Under the pieces are notes generated by a model. It saw nothing but the letters and a program-made list of their open reading frames with translations. It made no database searches and was not told where the DNA came from. Below are positions 1-12,905 of a stretch of 64,000 nucleotides of DNA, one piece after another (the first letter of the stretch is position 1; each line of letters starts with the position of its first letter). The DNA is from Larus michahellis (Eukaryota; Chordata; Aves; Charadriiformes; Laridae), in NCBI RefSeq assembly GCF_964199755.1, contig NC_133900.1:80894727-80958726 (forward strand), read 5' to 3'. The position numbers and the translations under genes are program-made.

Positions 1-163
1 GGTGGAATCTGGCCCACTAAACTTGTACTGAGAAACTTTGTTGTTTGTTGATACAAGTGAAAGCCTGTAAATACACGCAGAAGTGTATTTACAGGAGAAG
101 TACTTAACTGCATCAGCGGCTTTTATATCAGCCTGTACATAACAGGATTGGTTTTGTTCTCAG

Positions 164-275
164 ATGGACGCCCCGCGGGTACAAGAAGTGTGAAAGCGCC
201 TGTGACAAAGATACCTAGTGCCGTGCCTGGCGTCCAAAAAGTGCCACTGTGCGACAAGTGTGGGAACGGGATTCT
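164..275 (+). CDS. PDLIM3: PDLIM3 penultimate coding exon
   Basis: Acceptor TTCTCAG ends at 163 and donor GTAAGT starts at 276. The exon enters with 2 nt of a split codon and leaves with CT. It encodes a basic, Pro/Val-rich linker and the first zinc knuckle half (CDKC) of the LIM domain. Confidence 0.88.
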
Positions 276-1434
276 GTAAGTTGTTTCTTAGTTTTAGAAA
301 TCCATAGTTCAAGCATGTGTCCGCAAACACTGCGGCAGACTACAGCAATGTTTTCCAAGTGATGGTCCTCGTCTCCCTCTGCACTAGTAGAGAAATTACT
401 CTACTAGAGAACAGAGATACAACGACAATGTTCCCCAACAGCGGACACTTTTAAGATGCAGCTGGACAGGCTGCTGGGCCAGCTTGCCTAAACTGTGCTT
501 TTGCCTAGAAAGTTTGGACGAGATGACCCTTGAGGTCTCTTCCGACCTGGGATTCTATGATTATAAAACATATTCTTCTAAATCCCAAGTTATTAACCTG
601 TACCTTAGACACTTTCAATACAGATGATTTCAGTTTTGACAACGTACTATCAAGGCTCTAATTAAGATTTCTCAGGACCTTTTTGCAAGTCAACCATTAA
701 CACGTAGATAATGAAACCAGCAGTTACCTGTGCTGCATTGTCTCAGGCTCTGAATTCTTAAAAGTTTCACGGCAGTGTAAAGCATCCTTCTCCCAACGCA
801 GCGGGAGCATCCAGAAAGCTCTGTGGGCCTACTTTAAAACGACCAGATTTCTGTCTGAATGACATCACTAACTTCAGCAAAAAATACAGGTAATGATGAG
901 CTCAGAGAAAACAGACACTGAGGAAAAGAAACGTGGGGGTTTTAAACTCATTTTGTCACCATGTTGATAGGTTATACTGTACTTTCTGTGTTGTAACCAA
1001 ACTAACGTGTTTCTGGAAAATTTAGTTTCCCAAGGAACTATTGTGATCAACTCCACGGCATTTTATATCACTTACTCAAACTCAGCTTCCAACCTTAAAT
1101 TATATAGTAGTTGGCAAAACCACCGGATGAACAACCTAAAAGCCTTAAGATAAATACATAGAACTTACTTTGTGTCATACTGAAGTTTCTTCTCACTTTA
1201 ATACGAATTAATTGTGCTTTTTTCTTTCCATTATTTCCACATAGAGGAACAGTGGTGAAGGCACGTGACAAATACCGGCACCCAGAATGTTTCGTGTGCT
1301 CTGACTGCAACCTCAACCTGAAACAAAAAGGCTACTTCTTTGTGGAGGGCCAGCTATACTGTGAAGCTCACGCCCGAGCTCGCATGAGGCCACCGGAGGG
1401 ATATGAAGCAGTTACTGTTTACCCAAAATGCTAG
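164..1434 (+). CDS. PDLIM3: PDLIM3 (ALP), C-terminal LIM-domain part; gene starts before the window
   Basis: PDZ and LIM domain protein 3 is a muscle Z-disc and cytoskeletal adaptor that binds alpha-actinin through its PDZ domain. Only the last two coding exons lie here. Spliced, they give a linker ending [10 protein letters not shown] followed by [17 protein letters not shown], the conserved ALP/Enigma-family LIM domain. Zinc ligands visible are the CDKC pair, [10 protein letters not shown] and the closing CEAH. The protein ends [11 protein letters not shown] and stop, as in PDLIM3 (paralogues PDLIM1 and PDLIM4 differ in this tail). The split codon CT|A across the 969-bp intron restores the frame. 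Neighbouring CFAP96 and UFSP2 support PDLIM3 by synteny. PDZ and ALP-motif exons must lie upstream of position 1. Confidence 0.93.
500..562 (+). repeat. Old CR1 3'-end fragment in the PDLIM3 intron
   Basis: The stretch reads like a decayed CR1 tail: a TGGACGAGATGACCC-like core, a GAGGTCTCTTCCGACC-like segment, and the closing GATTCTATGATTAT. It lies inside the PDLIM3 intron (276-1244). The rest of that intron shows nothing recognisable. Confidence 0.6.
1245..1434 (+). CDS. PDLIM3: PDLIM3 last coding exon with stop
   Basis: Acceptor CCACATAG ends at 1244. The first base completes the split Leu codon, then 62 sense codons run to TAG at 1432-1434. It holds most of the LIM domain: [21 protein letters not shown] and CEAHARAR. 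Confidence 0.93.
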
Positions 1435-1686
1435 TCTTACCTTAAGACACGAATCCATGCATGCACACAAAAAGCCATTAACAGCGTAGAACTGCAGTAC
1501 AAGCATCAGGACTTCTGCCTGGTTCCAAAATAGCAGCTTTTAAACCTTTTCTTGTGGGGTTCTGAGGAAGGTGGAAGTCCCTATTCACCAGTAGTAGCAT
1601 ATTACACCAGTAAAATTCTGCTAATATATTATCTTTGAAGTTGCCAATATAACTCAATGAAGTATAAACTAAAACAGCTGTACTGG

Positions 1687-1692
1687 AATAAA
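1687..1692 (+). terminator. Candidate polyadenylation signal of PDLIM3
   Basis: Canonical AATAAA hexamer about 250 bp after the PDLIM3 stop, inside TGGAATAAAAAAAAG. Later AATAAA hexamers in the same AT-rich stretch could equally be used. Confidence 0.4.
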
Positions 1693-2158
1693 AAAAAGAG
1701 TGAAACAGCTGAGGTATTATATGATTACTACAGCATATACATAAGTGCTGTAATCAAGACATTATTTTTAACATAAATTAAGTATCACCAAAGCCATCAA
1801 AGTGTTACAGGCTGGGCCCTAACAAAGGTAGAAACTTGACAGATCGTTAGAAAAGCAGCTATTTTACATGGATAGCACAAAACAAGCTGTTGTTCATGTC
1901 TGCTTCCACCATCTATTATTCAACTACCATTACTGTATGCCAAAAATAGATTTTGCTTACTTTGCTTTGAATTTGGGGTTATATTGACTGAATTTTCTGA
2001 TGCAGCAACTGTGATAAGAAAAATATCAACCCGTACGATAAATATACAACGGTATAATAAAGACGATTTAGTAAGAAGTACAATAGAAGTTCTACATTGT
2101 TTTAATGATTTGCAATGAAATGAGCTTTCACATCACTCAGCAGGAAATTGTGCTAAGG

Positions 2159-2174
2159 CACACACACACACACA
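2159..2174. repeat. (CA)8 microsatellite
   Basis: Eight uninterrupted CA units in AT-rich noncoding DNA downstream of PDLIM3. Confidence 0.9.
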
Positions 2175-3429
2175 TTCTCTCTTGGAAATAAACCAACTCA
2201 CTGCAAACTGGGAACGGAAGTAAATTTAAAAACCTTCTGCAGAAAATGGCACTGGGTTGTTTGGCAATTCACATAATAGAAATAATGGGAAAATATCACC
2301 CTAATATCTTTATTGCTGGTAAATTAAAACTTGGACAACTATAAAGAATAAACGGTAATAAAAATATGCAAAGGAAAGATTTTTATTAAAAGCCTGGTGA
2401 AGTCCTAAGGAAAAAAAAGGCTGAAAAAATACAGTTTTTAAATCAATTTCTGAAATGTTTTAAAGGCTACATTGCTTTCAGGTAGGTGGCAGCTACATAG
2501 ACACACCTGACTTACAAACCCAACCTTAGCATTTTCAAAAAAATCTCAACACATTCATACATGATTTATTAGGGTACTTTAAACCCACTTTAAAGGAGAA
2601 AAATCTACAAAATTTTATACCAAGTCTACAAGACTAGTAGAAATTAACAACTTGGTGGCAATCAATCTTATATACTTTTCCCATTCTACAATATAAGATG
2701 GTTAAAATGGAAGAAGACTATGAAATCAAAATAAGAAGCTATACATTTAAATTTATTTTAAAAATTCAGATGAGTCCCAAAGCTTTAAATACAATGTGCA
2801 CATCTTCAAAGACTTTTCAAAATGTCTTAAAGTATTATTTCAGAATTTAAATATTTTAAAAATGTGCGTATCATTGCATTTATAATTTATGGCTGCATAT
2901 CAAAAGCAGACATAAAAAAAAGCGTTGCAGCCTTTTAAAGGTTAATTCCTGAATATTTTTGGGCACAAACCATAATTCTGCTCCTCGTGTATCATGGAGG
3001 CTATGTGTAGCATTTATATTTTTCCACTGATAAAGCCCATAAAATAAACCTGAAAATCCTTTTTGAAGTGAGAGTGCACATAATGTCTATTTAAAATATT
3101 TGCTTAATGTTCATTTCTTTGTGGAATAACTGAAGGTAAAAATAAATCTACTACATTAGATAAAGATTCTGTATTTCTTTTCGACTGGTATGAAAAACGA
3201 GAAAGCGTGAGTGACAATAATAGAAGTTTGGCATTTTCAGCCTGACGGAGTATGGATTTATCAAAGATTTATCAAGCGACGGGCAAGAATGAAATACAGT
3301 TTTTGTATTAGGCATTTGAGTATATAATCTGGGCAAAATTCACTTTCTGAAACTCAATGAGATCACGTGATTTCGGAACTGAAGACTTAAACTGCTCTCT
3401 CTTCAACAGGCCAAACATACCAATCGTAA

Positions 3430-3575
3430 ATCATAGAATCACAGAATGGTTTGGGTTGGAAGGGACCTTAAAGACCATCTAGTTCCAACCCCCTGCCATG
3501 GGCAGGGACACCTCCCACTAGATCAGGTTGCTCAGAGCCCCATCCAACCTGGCCTTAAAAACTTCCAGGGATGGG
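3430..3575 (-). repeat. CR1 retrotransposon 3' fragment
   Basis: Starts with ATCATAGAATCACAGAATGG, the reverse complement of the CR1 tail, then the standard GGTTGGAAGGGACCTTAAAG core, the CCCCCTGCCATGGGCAGGGA hairpin segment and the GATCAGGTTGCTCAGAGCCC block. It is 5'-truncated and inserted antisense to PDLIM3. Confidence 0.93.
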
Positions 3576-5109
3576 AAGTTTTGGAATGTGGGATTGTGTT
3601 GGAAGTTTTTAAATGTGGCGAAACTCTGGGAAAGGTAGATACAAGAACCGTCAGGTTAAAAGAAAGTCATAGGATGTGATCTGATGCCAGAACTTTGGCA
3701 AAAGTTCAGTGGTGTTGCATCGTCACATGGTGCTATTTTGAGAGGTTTGAGGTTGGACATGACTTTGATAGAATTAGAAGGTAAGACTATCTAATTGCAA
3801 GTACCGACTTACGTGAAAACCTTTACACCAAAATAACATAACAGAAACAAAGATTTTCAGTTAATGCAGATTCTAAAATCCTTGATCCTGACAGAGGAGA
3901 AAAAGGAAATCTCATCCTACAATCACTGCAGTCTGGGAGAATTGAATATAGAGATTTAAATGTGAGAGAAAGACACAGCAATTCTCCTATCGCGTGCTCA
4001 AGGGTGAATTCTTTATCTCAGTAGGGTGGCAGTGGCTCCTGGCACAAATCCTTTACAAAGAGTCCAGCTAAAGGACTATCCACTTTATCTTCTGGCTTAA
4101 GAATGGCATAGCCATTCTAAACAAGTCCAGGCTTGTTTATATATATGTTACAAGCCGCAGAGAGCTGTGGCATTTATTTTTAGATGGAGAGAAAGATAGT
4201 AAGTGTGACTTCACATGCTTGTTATCTCGACTCTTCAGATGTCGATCAACAGGTGTGAAAAGCTTTCCTCGGCTATGCTCCTCCTGCATAAACAGCAGGG
4301 CTGTTCTGGGAGATGTGAAAGGCTTACATGAAACTGTAATTCTCCAAATGAGCAAGCCAAGAATCGTATCTGTAAATATACACATTAATTTATAGCGTAC
4401 AATTGTTCCATGGCAAATGCTTTTGCTCTTTTAAGTTGCCAACAATTTGAAACCTAAAATGTTCTCTTAAGTAGTTAAGAGAAACTATGGTGTTTCCATC
4501 AACTCAGTAACTTTTTCAGTTTTTCAACCACATTTTGTCACTTTAAAAATTAGACTAAAACCTTTGTTCAGATCAGAAGTTTGACATTGAAAGTAAACCC
4601 TACATTTTGGTTCACATCACACAACAGCTTCAGGGTGCACAAAGTGGGTTCCTTTACAATGAAATTCAATTAGAAGAGAATCGCTGGGAGGACTGTTAAT
4701 GAGCACCAGCACTGATGGGTAGATGCCAGGTCCTCCATACCAACCGAGCTGCTCCTACTGCACCACCCTGCCTGCTAACATAGCTTGGAGCATTTCTTGC
4801 AATTTTCATAGAGAAAAAATTTCTTAACAGAAATTAAATTCCTCACCATTTAAAACTAGAGATACATCCAGTCTCAGAATTTGGACCCACCTTCAGATGT
4901 TCCAAAGCTCAGAGGTGTTTACTCAAGAATTTTGGTTCAAATTTCTATAAACCATATAAAAGGAAACAATTGTGCAGCTGGGTATAGATCTGACTTGTAT
5001 TTAAACTACACGCACTTGATTTAAACTCTGTTTTAGTGGGGCTTTTTCACAAGGACAAGATTATTATTTACCTAGTGGGTTCATACATTTAGAAATAAAA
5101 TGGTGGGAA
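3576..5109. other. Intergenic, nothing recognised
   Basis: AT-rich sequence between two CR1 copies. No splice-consistent exon, RNA gene or repeat was recognised. Short open frames here show no family motif. Confidence 0.5.
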
Positions 5110-5111
5110 AT

Positions 5112-5898
5112 AAAACCTGGACAGGCTGGATCGATGGGCCAAGGCCAACTGTATGAGGTTTGATAAGGCCAAGGGCCGGGTCCTGCATTTCAGTCACAAC
5201 AACCCCAAGCAACGCTACAGGCCTGGGGCAGAGTGGCTGGAAAGCTGCCCAGCAGAAAAGGACCTGGGGGTGCTGGTGGACGGCCAGCTTAACATGAGCC
5301 AGCAGTGTGCCCAGGTGGCCAAGAAGGCCAACAGCATCCTGGCTTGTACCAGGAATAGCGTGGCCAGCAGGAGCAGGGAAGTGATGGTACAAGAGGGACA
5401 CTGAGGTGCTGGAGCGTGTCCAGAGGAGAGCTACCAGGCTGGGGAGGGGTCTGGAGACCAGGTCATATGAGGAGAGGCTGAGGGAGGTGGGCATGTTGAG
5501 CTTGGAGAAGAGGAGGCTGAGGGGAGACCTCATTGCCCTCTACAACTACCTGAAAGGAGGCTGGAGAGAGGTGGGTGTTGGCCTCTTCTCCCAGGTGAAT
5601 AATGACAGGACCAGAGGAAATGGTCTGAAATTGCGGCAGGGAAGGTTTAGATTAGATATTAGGAAGAATTACTTTACTGAAGGAGTGGTCAGGCACTGGA
5701 ACAGCCTGCCCAGGGAGGGGGTTGAGTCACCATCCCTAGAGGTATTGAAGAAACGTCTAGATTGGCACTTCAGGGCATGCTCTAGTGGCAGAGACTGTAG
5801 GGGGGTTTTTTTGTGTGTGTGTGTGTGTATGGTTGGACTCGATGATCTCAAAGGTCCTTTCCAACCATGAAGATTCTATTCTATGATTCTGTGATTCA
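5112..5898 (+). repeat. CR1 retrotransposon, 3' part with end of ORF2
   Basis: About 790 bp of sense CR1. The first part reads as the C-terminal end of the CR1 reverse-transcriptase ORF ([16 protein letters not shown], then [20 protein letters not shown]), broken by a stop near 5403 and a shift of frame. The 3' end passes through a GT-rich stretch (5811-5828) and closes with TTCTATTCTATGATTCTGTG. The ORF is clearly dead. Confidence 0.95.
5811..5828. repeat. GT microsatellite inside the CR1 3'UTR
   Basis: A short run of GT units replaces the usual spacer between the CR1 body and its terminal hairpin block, probably grown after insertion. Confidence 0.8.
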
Positions 5899-8800
5899 AA
5901 ACATGTTTGTGGGCATATATCCAGCAACTATTCTCTCTAAAGGCAACCATACTCTGCAGATTTGCCCTTTTGTCTCTTTTTTTCTCCTCTCATCCAAGCA
6001 AGCTGTTCAGATAGCTTCTTCTGAAATTGTTAACAAGAAAATTATACAAGCAGATTATTCCTTTTTTCTTAATACATGAATTCCTAAAATAAAATGCATA
6101 CAAGAAGCCTTCAGCATATGCTCAGTATCACCAACCAAAATCTTTGTCTCCACAGCATAGGCTTGAGAAGTAATATTATCTACACAATGTCCAAGTTCAC
6201 AAAGGGTTTTCTTTCTATATATGGTTTTGTTTTAGCATTCTGAGGGAGTGTTTTTAGTCACACTCAGTCCACCTAATCCTCCCTCTCCCCACACTAGGGC
6301 ATGACCCAAAGACCAGTAAAGCTTTTAGGAAAGTCTTGAAAGATTGTATATTCTATTACTCTGACAAAAAGTGCTCTCTTTGGCACAGGCTAGAACCATT
6401 GTCCAAAGTAAAACTTCAAAGAAACACTGTTTCATATACAGTTCATGTGCTGACAAAATTAAACTACAGCTGTGCTGGAGTGACAAATCTAGAAACACAG
6501 AAACTGTAGTTAAAGTTTATTATTTATTACTCTGAAAACAAAATATTCAGTAAATACCAAGAGGGTTCTGAGCAAGAGGAAGAGTCTCTCGCAAGATTTT
6601 CAGTCTTTGATCTTTTTTTTGCAGATACTCTTCAAAACCAGATTTTTATAGATGTCTCATTCTCTGCATAATGATCTTTCTAAAAAATGTTTTTAGTATA
6701 TTCTTGATTTCAGAGGGTTTTAATTATCCTGCTAAACCAGCAGCCTATAAAAAGTTAAATATTAATTAGACCAGATGCACTAAAGAGATATGACTAGAAC
6801 AATATATTCAATGGCAAAAAAGAAAAAAAGAAAAAAAAAAGTAATACATGCACTCAAATTGTCTCAGCATGTTCAGGCCAAAACCAAGTTTCCATATTAC
6901 GATAAAAGCAACGTTGTTTACGATTTTACACAAAACTTGTAGGGTGTCAGCAGCAATTCCTTACACTCTTGCCACGAGGCACAGAAACATTCAGTCCATT
7001 TGCAGATCGAAAGGAATTTGCACGTGGAGAGTCTCCAACAGCGGCTTTGCAGCCAGTGTAGTTACAAGGTGTCTGCAGGTTGTGCAGTACACAAAGCACA
7101 GGTGGAGGTAGTTTTGTTTGAGCAAGAGTAAACCCCAAAGAGAATCTATGATTGCACAATCAGTCTTTGGGTCTACTTACAAGTAAAATATCCTTCTCAC
7201 ATATTGACTATTCAGTCTGTGTCATTCAAGCTATTACTTATAAATGAATGCTATCTATTTATTTATCATATTTCTGACTGAAATTTCTCTAGTTGTCAGC
7301 GTCACAAATAATTCTTACTACTGCTATACTTTGTGGAGATTGGACTTGTAACATTTTTACGTCTACAGCTTGCGCATTTAAGAAAATTGGGAGTGGGTTA
7401 ACACTGACAAACATGAGACACTTAACTAAGATGCATTTATTTTGTCTTTTTAATATTTTCCAAGAATTGCGTCCCTTTCTGCTGTTTTACTCCTGCAAAT
7501 TCCTTTAATTTCATTTTACTTTCACTGCAAGAATACCCCCACCTTCCAAACCACAGCCACTTTTACAGAAAGCTCCTGTTCACTGCTCCAGATCTCTTGC
7601 ACCTCTTTAACCAGGCCAGTTCAAAACTATAAGCAAGTAGGATGTATGAAGTGAAAAGTGTCAAAGTTTCAAAGTGAGATTCTTCCACTGTCTACCTTAT
7701 CTCCTTTTATTATTTATAAAAAAGCGTATATTACAAGAACACTCAGAAACAGAGATGGCCCAACTGTATCAGCTACTGTATAGAGAATAAGAAATAATTG
7801 GTAGCCCAGAGTTTAAAATTCAGACTAAGCAGACAAGGCAATTACAGTATGGAAGGGAATATACACAATATGAAGGATAAATGACATGATAATTTATAAA
7901 TATTTTGTTCTTTTGCTTCTCTTCATATAAGTTGGTGGACTAAGGTTGAAATAAAGAAGCCGTAAGAGTTACAAAGTGAGAGAAAAAGGCACAAATAACC
8001 ATTCAGCACAAAGAAAGAACACAGAGAGTAAAATGTGTAAAAACTACGCCAAGACACCAGCAAGACCTTTTATCAGCTGACTCAGTTGCTGGCTGGCTCA
8101 TAACAATTTCTCTCTTCCCTAAACTCAAATTAATTGGAAAAACGAGACAAGGTAAGGATCCTGCTCTGTGTCCTAACAGGACTAGGTCTTTGCACTTCTG
8201 TTTGAGTATAAATTAATTTATGACTACACAACCTCAGGGATTTCAGGAGATTCTTTTATCCTAATACATGATCCTAATACAATTCTAAAAATGTTCACTT
8301 TTTTCTTCCCTGACTCACAATTCATCTATCCTTTTCCATTCTCACTATGAGATTCTGCTCTATGAATACACACACGTTAACTGCCTGTCAACTGCCTTTC
8401 CTACGTACTTCCTATTCACTGCTTATTAACAACCCACCTTCCTGACTCAAGAGCTATTCTCACCTTTGACAGAGTATGGAAGAGCAGCGTTTCAGAAATG
8501 ATCCCGAGATATGGTGTTCTTTCCTTATGGGTCCACCAAAATGCTGACGAGGTGAGTCCCTTTATTAAGCGTGGAGTTCTAATGACTCTGTGACACAAAG
8601 GCTGTTCTTTGAAAGTCACACCTAAACACAGATGTAGTTTTTGATGTCTGTTAGCAAAAATTGTATCAACTATTGCCCGGCTCAAGACAGAAATAAGGAC
8701 TGAGTAAAAAATGCTTTATAGTGGTAGCACCTGGGCAAATAATGAGCTGTCAAATCAATCATGGTTCTACTCTGGCATGTACGGAAAAAAGAAAAACCTT

Positions 8801-9711
8801 CGCGGCATTCAAACTGCAGCGCTGCCCAGGATCTCATTGCTGCTTGCCAAAAGGCTTTCCATGGCAATTAAATTTCCTGAAAACAACCCCTCCTCCAAAA
8901 TGCTGAAAGGGCTCAAACTCACGTTCTCACTACGCTACAAAAGATAATATAGGAATCTGATAGTAGGACAATCTCTTTTTTCCTCAAATTCCAACATCAG
9001 ACAGAAACATTAAGTGTCTAACCTTTTATCTTAAGTACCAATTACAGAGGATACTGGATACAGGGTAAAATGAATTAGTAGAGTAGAACAATGTAAGTGT
9101 CACACTCGTACAGATTCCTACACATAAAATTAGGCAAGTTTGCCACAGTGGTGATACAAGAATCCTCTTCTGAATTTATATCTTAAATGACTCTGCCCTC
9201 GATACTTCAGACCTCCCTGAAAGATGTCAACTTATGTAAACTGACAGTAGCTCTGACTAACACATTGCCTCTCAATTTAGAGAAACAAACTGATACCTCC
9301 AAATATTTAATGTATTCATCTCTGTGATCCCGCTGTCAGATCCCAATGCCTCACATACTTTTATAGTTACCGCTATCATGTTTTAATAAACCTGCCTCGG
9401 CTGCACCTGTTCAAAGGTTCGTGGAACATGTCCACTCGTCGTCTCACAATAATCAAGAGGTGACAGCTGTCCCTGTAGCTGATTCTAACATTTCTATCAT
9501 ATTTAGGGACACAGACAAATTTAATCAGCTGTTCACGTTTAGCCCACATTTCCCTAAGAAGACCCATGGGGCTATAAAGACCCGAGCCATGCAGTCTCAA
9601 GCCAGGTTGGTGTCTGATACTGCAAGTTACAAAAACAACGGGCTGTTTCCAGATACGTCGCTCTCCTTTTTTTTTCCTGGGGCCCCTAACATCAGAAGGG
9701 TATGTAGCTGT
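5899..9711. other. Gene-poor intergenic DNA
   Basis: No exon with matching splice sites, no RNA gene and no recognised mobile element was found in these 3.8 kb. An A-rich run lies at about 6818-6841. In mammals CCDC110 would be expected in this part of the block; nothing like its long coiled-coil exon is present. Confidence 0.5.
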
Positions 9712-10181
9712 TAGAGCAGGGCCAGAGGAGGCCACAGAGATGATCCGAGGGCTGGAGCCCCTCTGCCGTGAGGACAGGCTGAGAGAGTTGGGGGCGTTCA
9801 GCCTGGAGAAGAGAAGGCTCCGGGGAGACCTTAGAGCCCCTTCCAGTCCCTAAAGGGGCTCCAGGAAAAATGGGGAGGGACTCTTGATCGGGGAATGGAG
9901 CCATATGACAAGAGGGAACGGTTTTAAACTGGAAAAGGGGAGATTTAGATTAGATATAAGGAAGAAATTTTTCACTATGAGGGTGGTGAGCCCCTGGCCC
10001 AGGTTGCCCAGAGAAGCTGTGGCTGCCCCATCCCTGGAGGGGTTCAAGGCCAGGCTGGACGGGGCTTGGAGCAACCTGGTCTGGTGGGAGGTGTCCCTGC
10101 CCAGGGCAGGGGGGTTGGAACTGGATGATCTTTAAGGCCCCTTCCAACCCAAACCATTGTGTGATCCTATGAGTCTATGAT
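9712..10181 (+). repeat. CR1 retrotransposon 3' copy
   Basis: Sense CR1 with the AGGACAGGCTGAGAGAGTTG block, GGTTTTAAACTGGAAAAGGG, the GCCCAGGTTGCCCAGAGAAG block, the GTCCCTGCCCAGGGCAGG hairpin and a decayed TCTATGATT tail followed by a T-rich run. It closely resembles the copy at 59.1-59.6 kb and so belongs to the same young subfamily. Confidence 0.95.
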
Positions 10182-11389
10182 TTTTTTTATTTTTTTTTTT
10201 AAATAGAAACAGTTAGTGAATACTCTTACTGACTCTTTTTGTGAAAGCTTTCTTTAAGGACACGACAATCAATTTCAAATGCCACATACAGAAAATACTA
10301 GTCATCCCTGACAGTGACTCCCAGTAAAAGGTTCTGATTCTAGCTCACAGAATAGTACTGAAGAAACATCTTTGAAAACATCATTGTCACTAATGTCAGA
10401 ATAGGAACCAAAAAAACCTCAAAAATTGTAAGCAAGGGACAGGTTACAGTGACAGATTTTATATTCTATTAATTATGGATTGCAAACATAAACCAAAACT
10501 TGTTTTTCCCCTTATCATATGACAAAAATGAAAAGTAATTATTTCTGGGTTGGAAAGTAAGTAGCTAAAGATAAGGTTTATGTTCGTTGGTGTTGTGTAA
10601 TACTGCAGGACTAATTCGAGCCACTAAACTCTTCAGCTGTCCCTTGACAGGTGTCAAGTGGTTTCACCAACTTTGTACTTCTGCAAAAACACGTTAGAAC
10701 TATTTAGAGAGCCCGAAAACCTCGAATATTACAGCTATGCCATTCTTAAGGACTGAGAGGCACAATCCCAGTTTAACTCTTTTATCTACATAATTGCAAA
10801 CTACCCTTCCAAAATGATTCTCAATTTTACCATTATCAATGTCTTTGTCAACCTGTGGAACTATAATCTTCTGATCCTGTAAGCACATGTGCAAGCTTTT
10901 CGCATAAATACAGAATGATAAATCCCATGACTGAATATTAAAAAACTCAAATTTCCTCAACATCTCCCACCACTAAACTAGTTAACCAGTTATGTTCTAG
11001 ATTTCATCCACTTTCTCTCTCCTTATTAAAAAATAATTAAAAGAAATAACTACACACAATTTGAACGTGAAATAAAAAGGTTGAGGTTGAATTTGTTCTT
11101 TCATCAAGAAATCCTGCCAGATCTTTAGCTTTTATGCAGTATTTGGTTTAAAAAAATATATATAACTTCCACCAATTAACTGTTATACAATCTTTGAGTT
11201 AAAAGTCTGACACAGATCAAAATTAAAATGAAATTTAAAAAAAAAAAAACAAAACACTTTACCTTTGGTAGTATTGATTTCCAAAATAATGTTGATGATG
11301 TCAGTAGTTGCTTTTGCAACCAAGAGCCTCCCATGTGCATCAGCCTTACAGGTGCTTTATGAGAAGCAATCAGGCCTAAGAACCTGTGT
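10182..11389. other. Intergenic, nothing recognised
   Basis: AT-rich DNA between a CR1 copy and the retroviral remnant, with T-rich and A-rich runs near 10185-10200 and 11237-11250. No gene signal is visible. Confidence 0.5.
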
Positions 11390-12905
11390 GGGATCAGACA
11401 GACTTCATTCACCTGAGCCCCCTCCTTAGGTGAGGAGTCTTCCAGTGAGTCTGCTCACCCAAAACCAAGTTATTCATAGTTACTCACTAGTGGGGCAGTG
11501 AGAGAAGCCCCCTGAGGTACACGTTTTGCCAGGGTTGATCCATCTCTTTCAAAGAGATGCTCGGTCTCAGCAGGAGCCTAGTCTGCTTCCTCAGAGACCA
11601 TGATGGGCCACCATCACATCAGTAGTAAGCCTCCACTTTCCAGACAGGCAGGCCCAATTGCCTTCCGGACAAGCATTCGGTTTTTGGCCTCATGCCCGGC
11701 AATTCTTGCTAAGGTGCAGGAAGGGGTTGTCTCCCTTTTTGGGGACTGGCACTGGAGAAGTTGAACTTTGTGATCTTCAGGGCTTCAGGTTTTGTTTTTC
11801 AGCTGCTGCATCATCCCAGCCCTTTTCACAGCTGTAGTTAATGCTGTGCATTAATTCTGCTTCTTTCAAGAGGTGCTTGTGGGCATCTTGAGCATTATCA
11901 CCTAGGCCCTCATTGTGTTCTGTGTCTTTCTTGATCTTATCTCATTTTGCAACTCTAGTTGGGCTTTAAGAATTGCCAGGGCTCCTCTAATCAGCAGTTT
12001 TAACATTGCCTTTGTGCATTCTGAGTTTTAGGTGCTCTTCAATGGCTTCCCAATTATGCCAACTGCCACAAGCCTGTTCTTCTGAGAAGTTGGGACTTGG
12101 ATTCACTCCATGCCTCTGTAAATAATCGGTGATACTACTTGCCATCCTGTCGACTATGCCAATTTGTCATGGATGGAGTGATGCACTCCACTTGCAAGAG
12201 AGAAATAAAAATATATTTTATTGAAAACAGCTATTTAACAAAGTTTGATAGTAAATGCGAGGTACGCTTGATTATTTACTGTATAGAGGACACGGTCAGA
12301 CAAATGCATCGGGGAGACTCTCCCGTTGAGTCACAAGGTTCAGAGAGGTCTCCCTTGTTTTCTAAACTCCTGCTCAGAGGAGTCTAGGTATGGCTGGATC
12401 CAACCTTAGCCTCAGACTTGGTCAATGGTTTACATATAAAGAATTATATGTGCGCAATCAATCCTTTATGTCATTTAGCTAAGATTCCAAAGTTTCAGCA
12501 CGCTTATTCCCAAGTCGCTTACTGAGTATCTGACACAATAAGGAATCTCTCAGCCTCGAGCAGTAACCTTGAGCAGTGTCCCTACTCAAGGGGAGATCCT
12601 GGCTTGCAACCTGCTGTTGTTCAGGAGAGCTCAGCAGGCCCTGGGTTGTCCACTATTGATAGAGTAAGATGGTTGACCTATAGTCATATTTGCGTACCAG
12701 CAAGAAATCTGGGTCCCTGTTCCAGACAACCTTTGGTGAGGTAAGCTAGGTGCAGTCATCATGACCCCCTCTGTCGGTTATGGCTTCAGCAGGGAGAATG
12801 CACTGCCACAGAAGGCAAGGGACACAATTATCATTTGTATTAAAAGAGCAAACTGAGGCCTTCGCTAGAATTGGGTGTCAGGTCCTTGGGACCACACATT
12901 TTCTA
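11390..12905 (-). mobile_element. Decayed endogenous retrovirus: LTR plus gag-like internal remnant
   Basis: Read on the minus strand, an LTR-like unit (about 12168-12900) is followed by internal sequence running down to about 11390. The LTR shows a CTTTATATG TATA-like box near 12435, an AATAAA near 12217 and a 3' edge ending CATGACA at about 12168. Just after this edge a reading frame opens on the minus strand near 12142 and runs with a stop and shifts, as expected of a gag remnant; no protease or polymerase motif follows. No second LTR was found, so the 3' half seems lost. Class and exact edges are uncertain; calling the frame gag rests on its position and composition only. Confidence 0.55.
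12168..12900 (-). repeat. LTR of the retroviral remnant (5' LTR, approximate edges)
   Basis: On the minus strand this stretch carries the LTR order: U3-like sequence, a TATA-like box, AATAAA, then a terminal CA. The upper edge near 12900 is a guess from a TGTGTGGT start; no target-site duplication was recognised. Confidence 0.5.

Larger units (their letters stand above)
1435..3428 (+). other. Probable PDLIM3 3'UTR and AT-rich flank
   Basis: AT-rich DNA with no coding signal follows the PDLIM3 stop. An AATAAA at 1687-1692 is a first polyadenylation candidate; more AATAAA copies follow near 2055, 2208 and 2346, so the transcript end cannot be set from sequence. A CA microsatellite interrupts the region at 2159-2174. 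Confidence 0.5.

Noticed and set aside
5081-5870. Several 80-154 codon frames on both strands
   Set aside because: All are pieces or shadows of the CR1 ORF2 remnant.
8682-8947. Overlapping frames at 8.7-8.9 kb on both strands
   Set aside because: No matching splice sites or motifs; mutually overlapping short frames are expected by chance.
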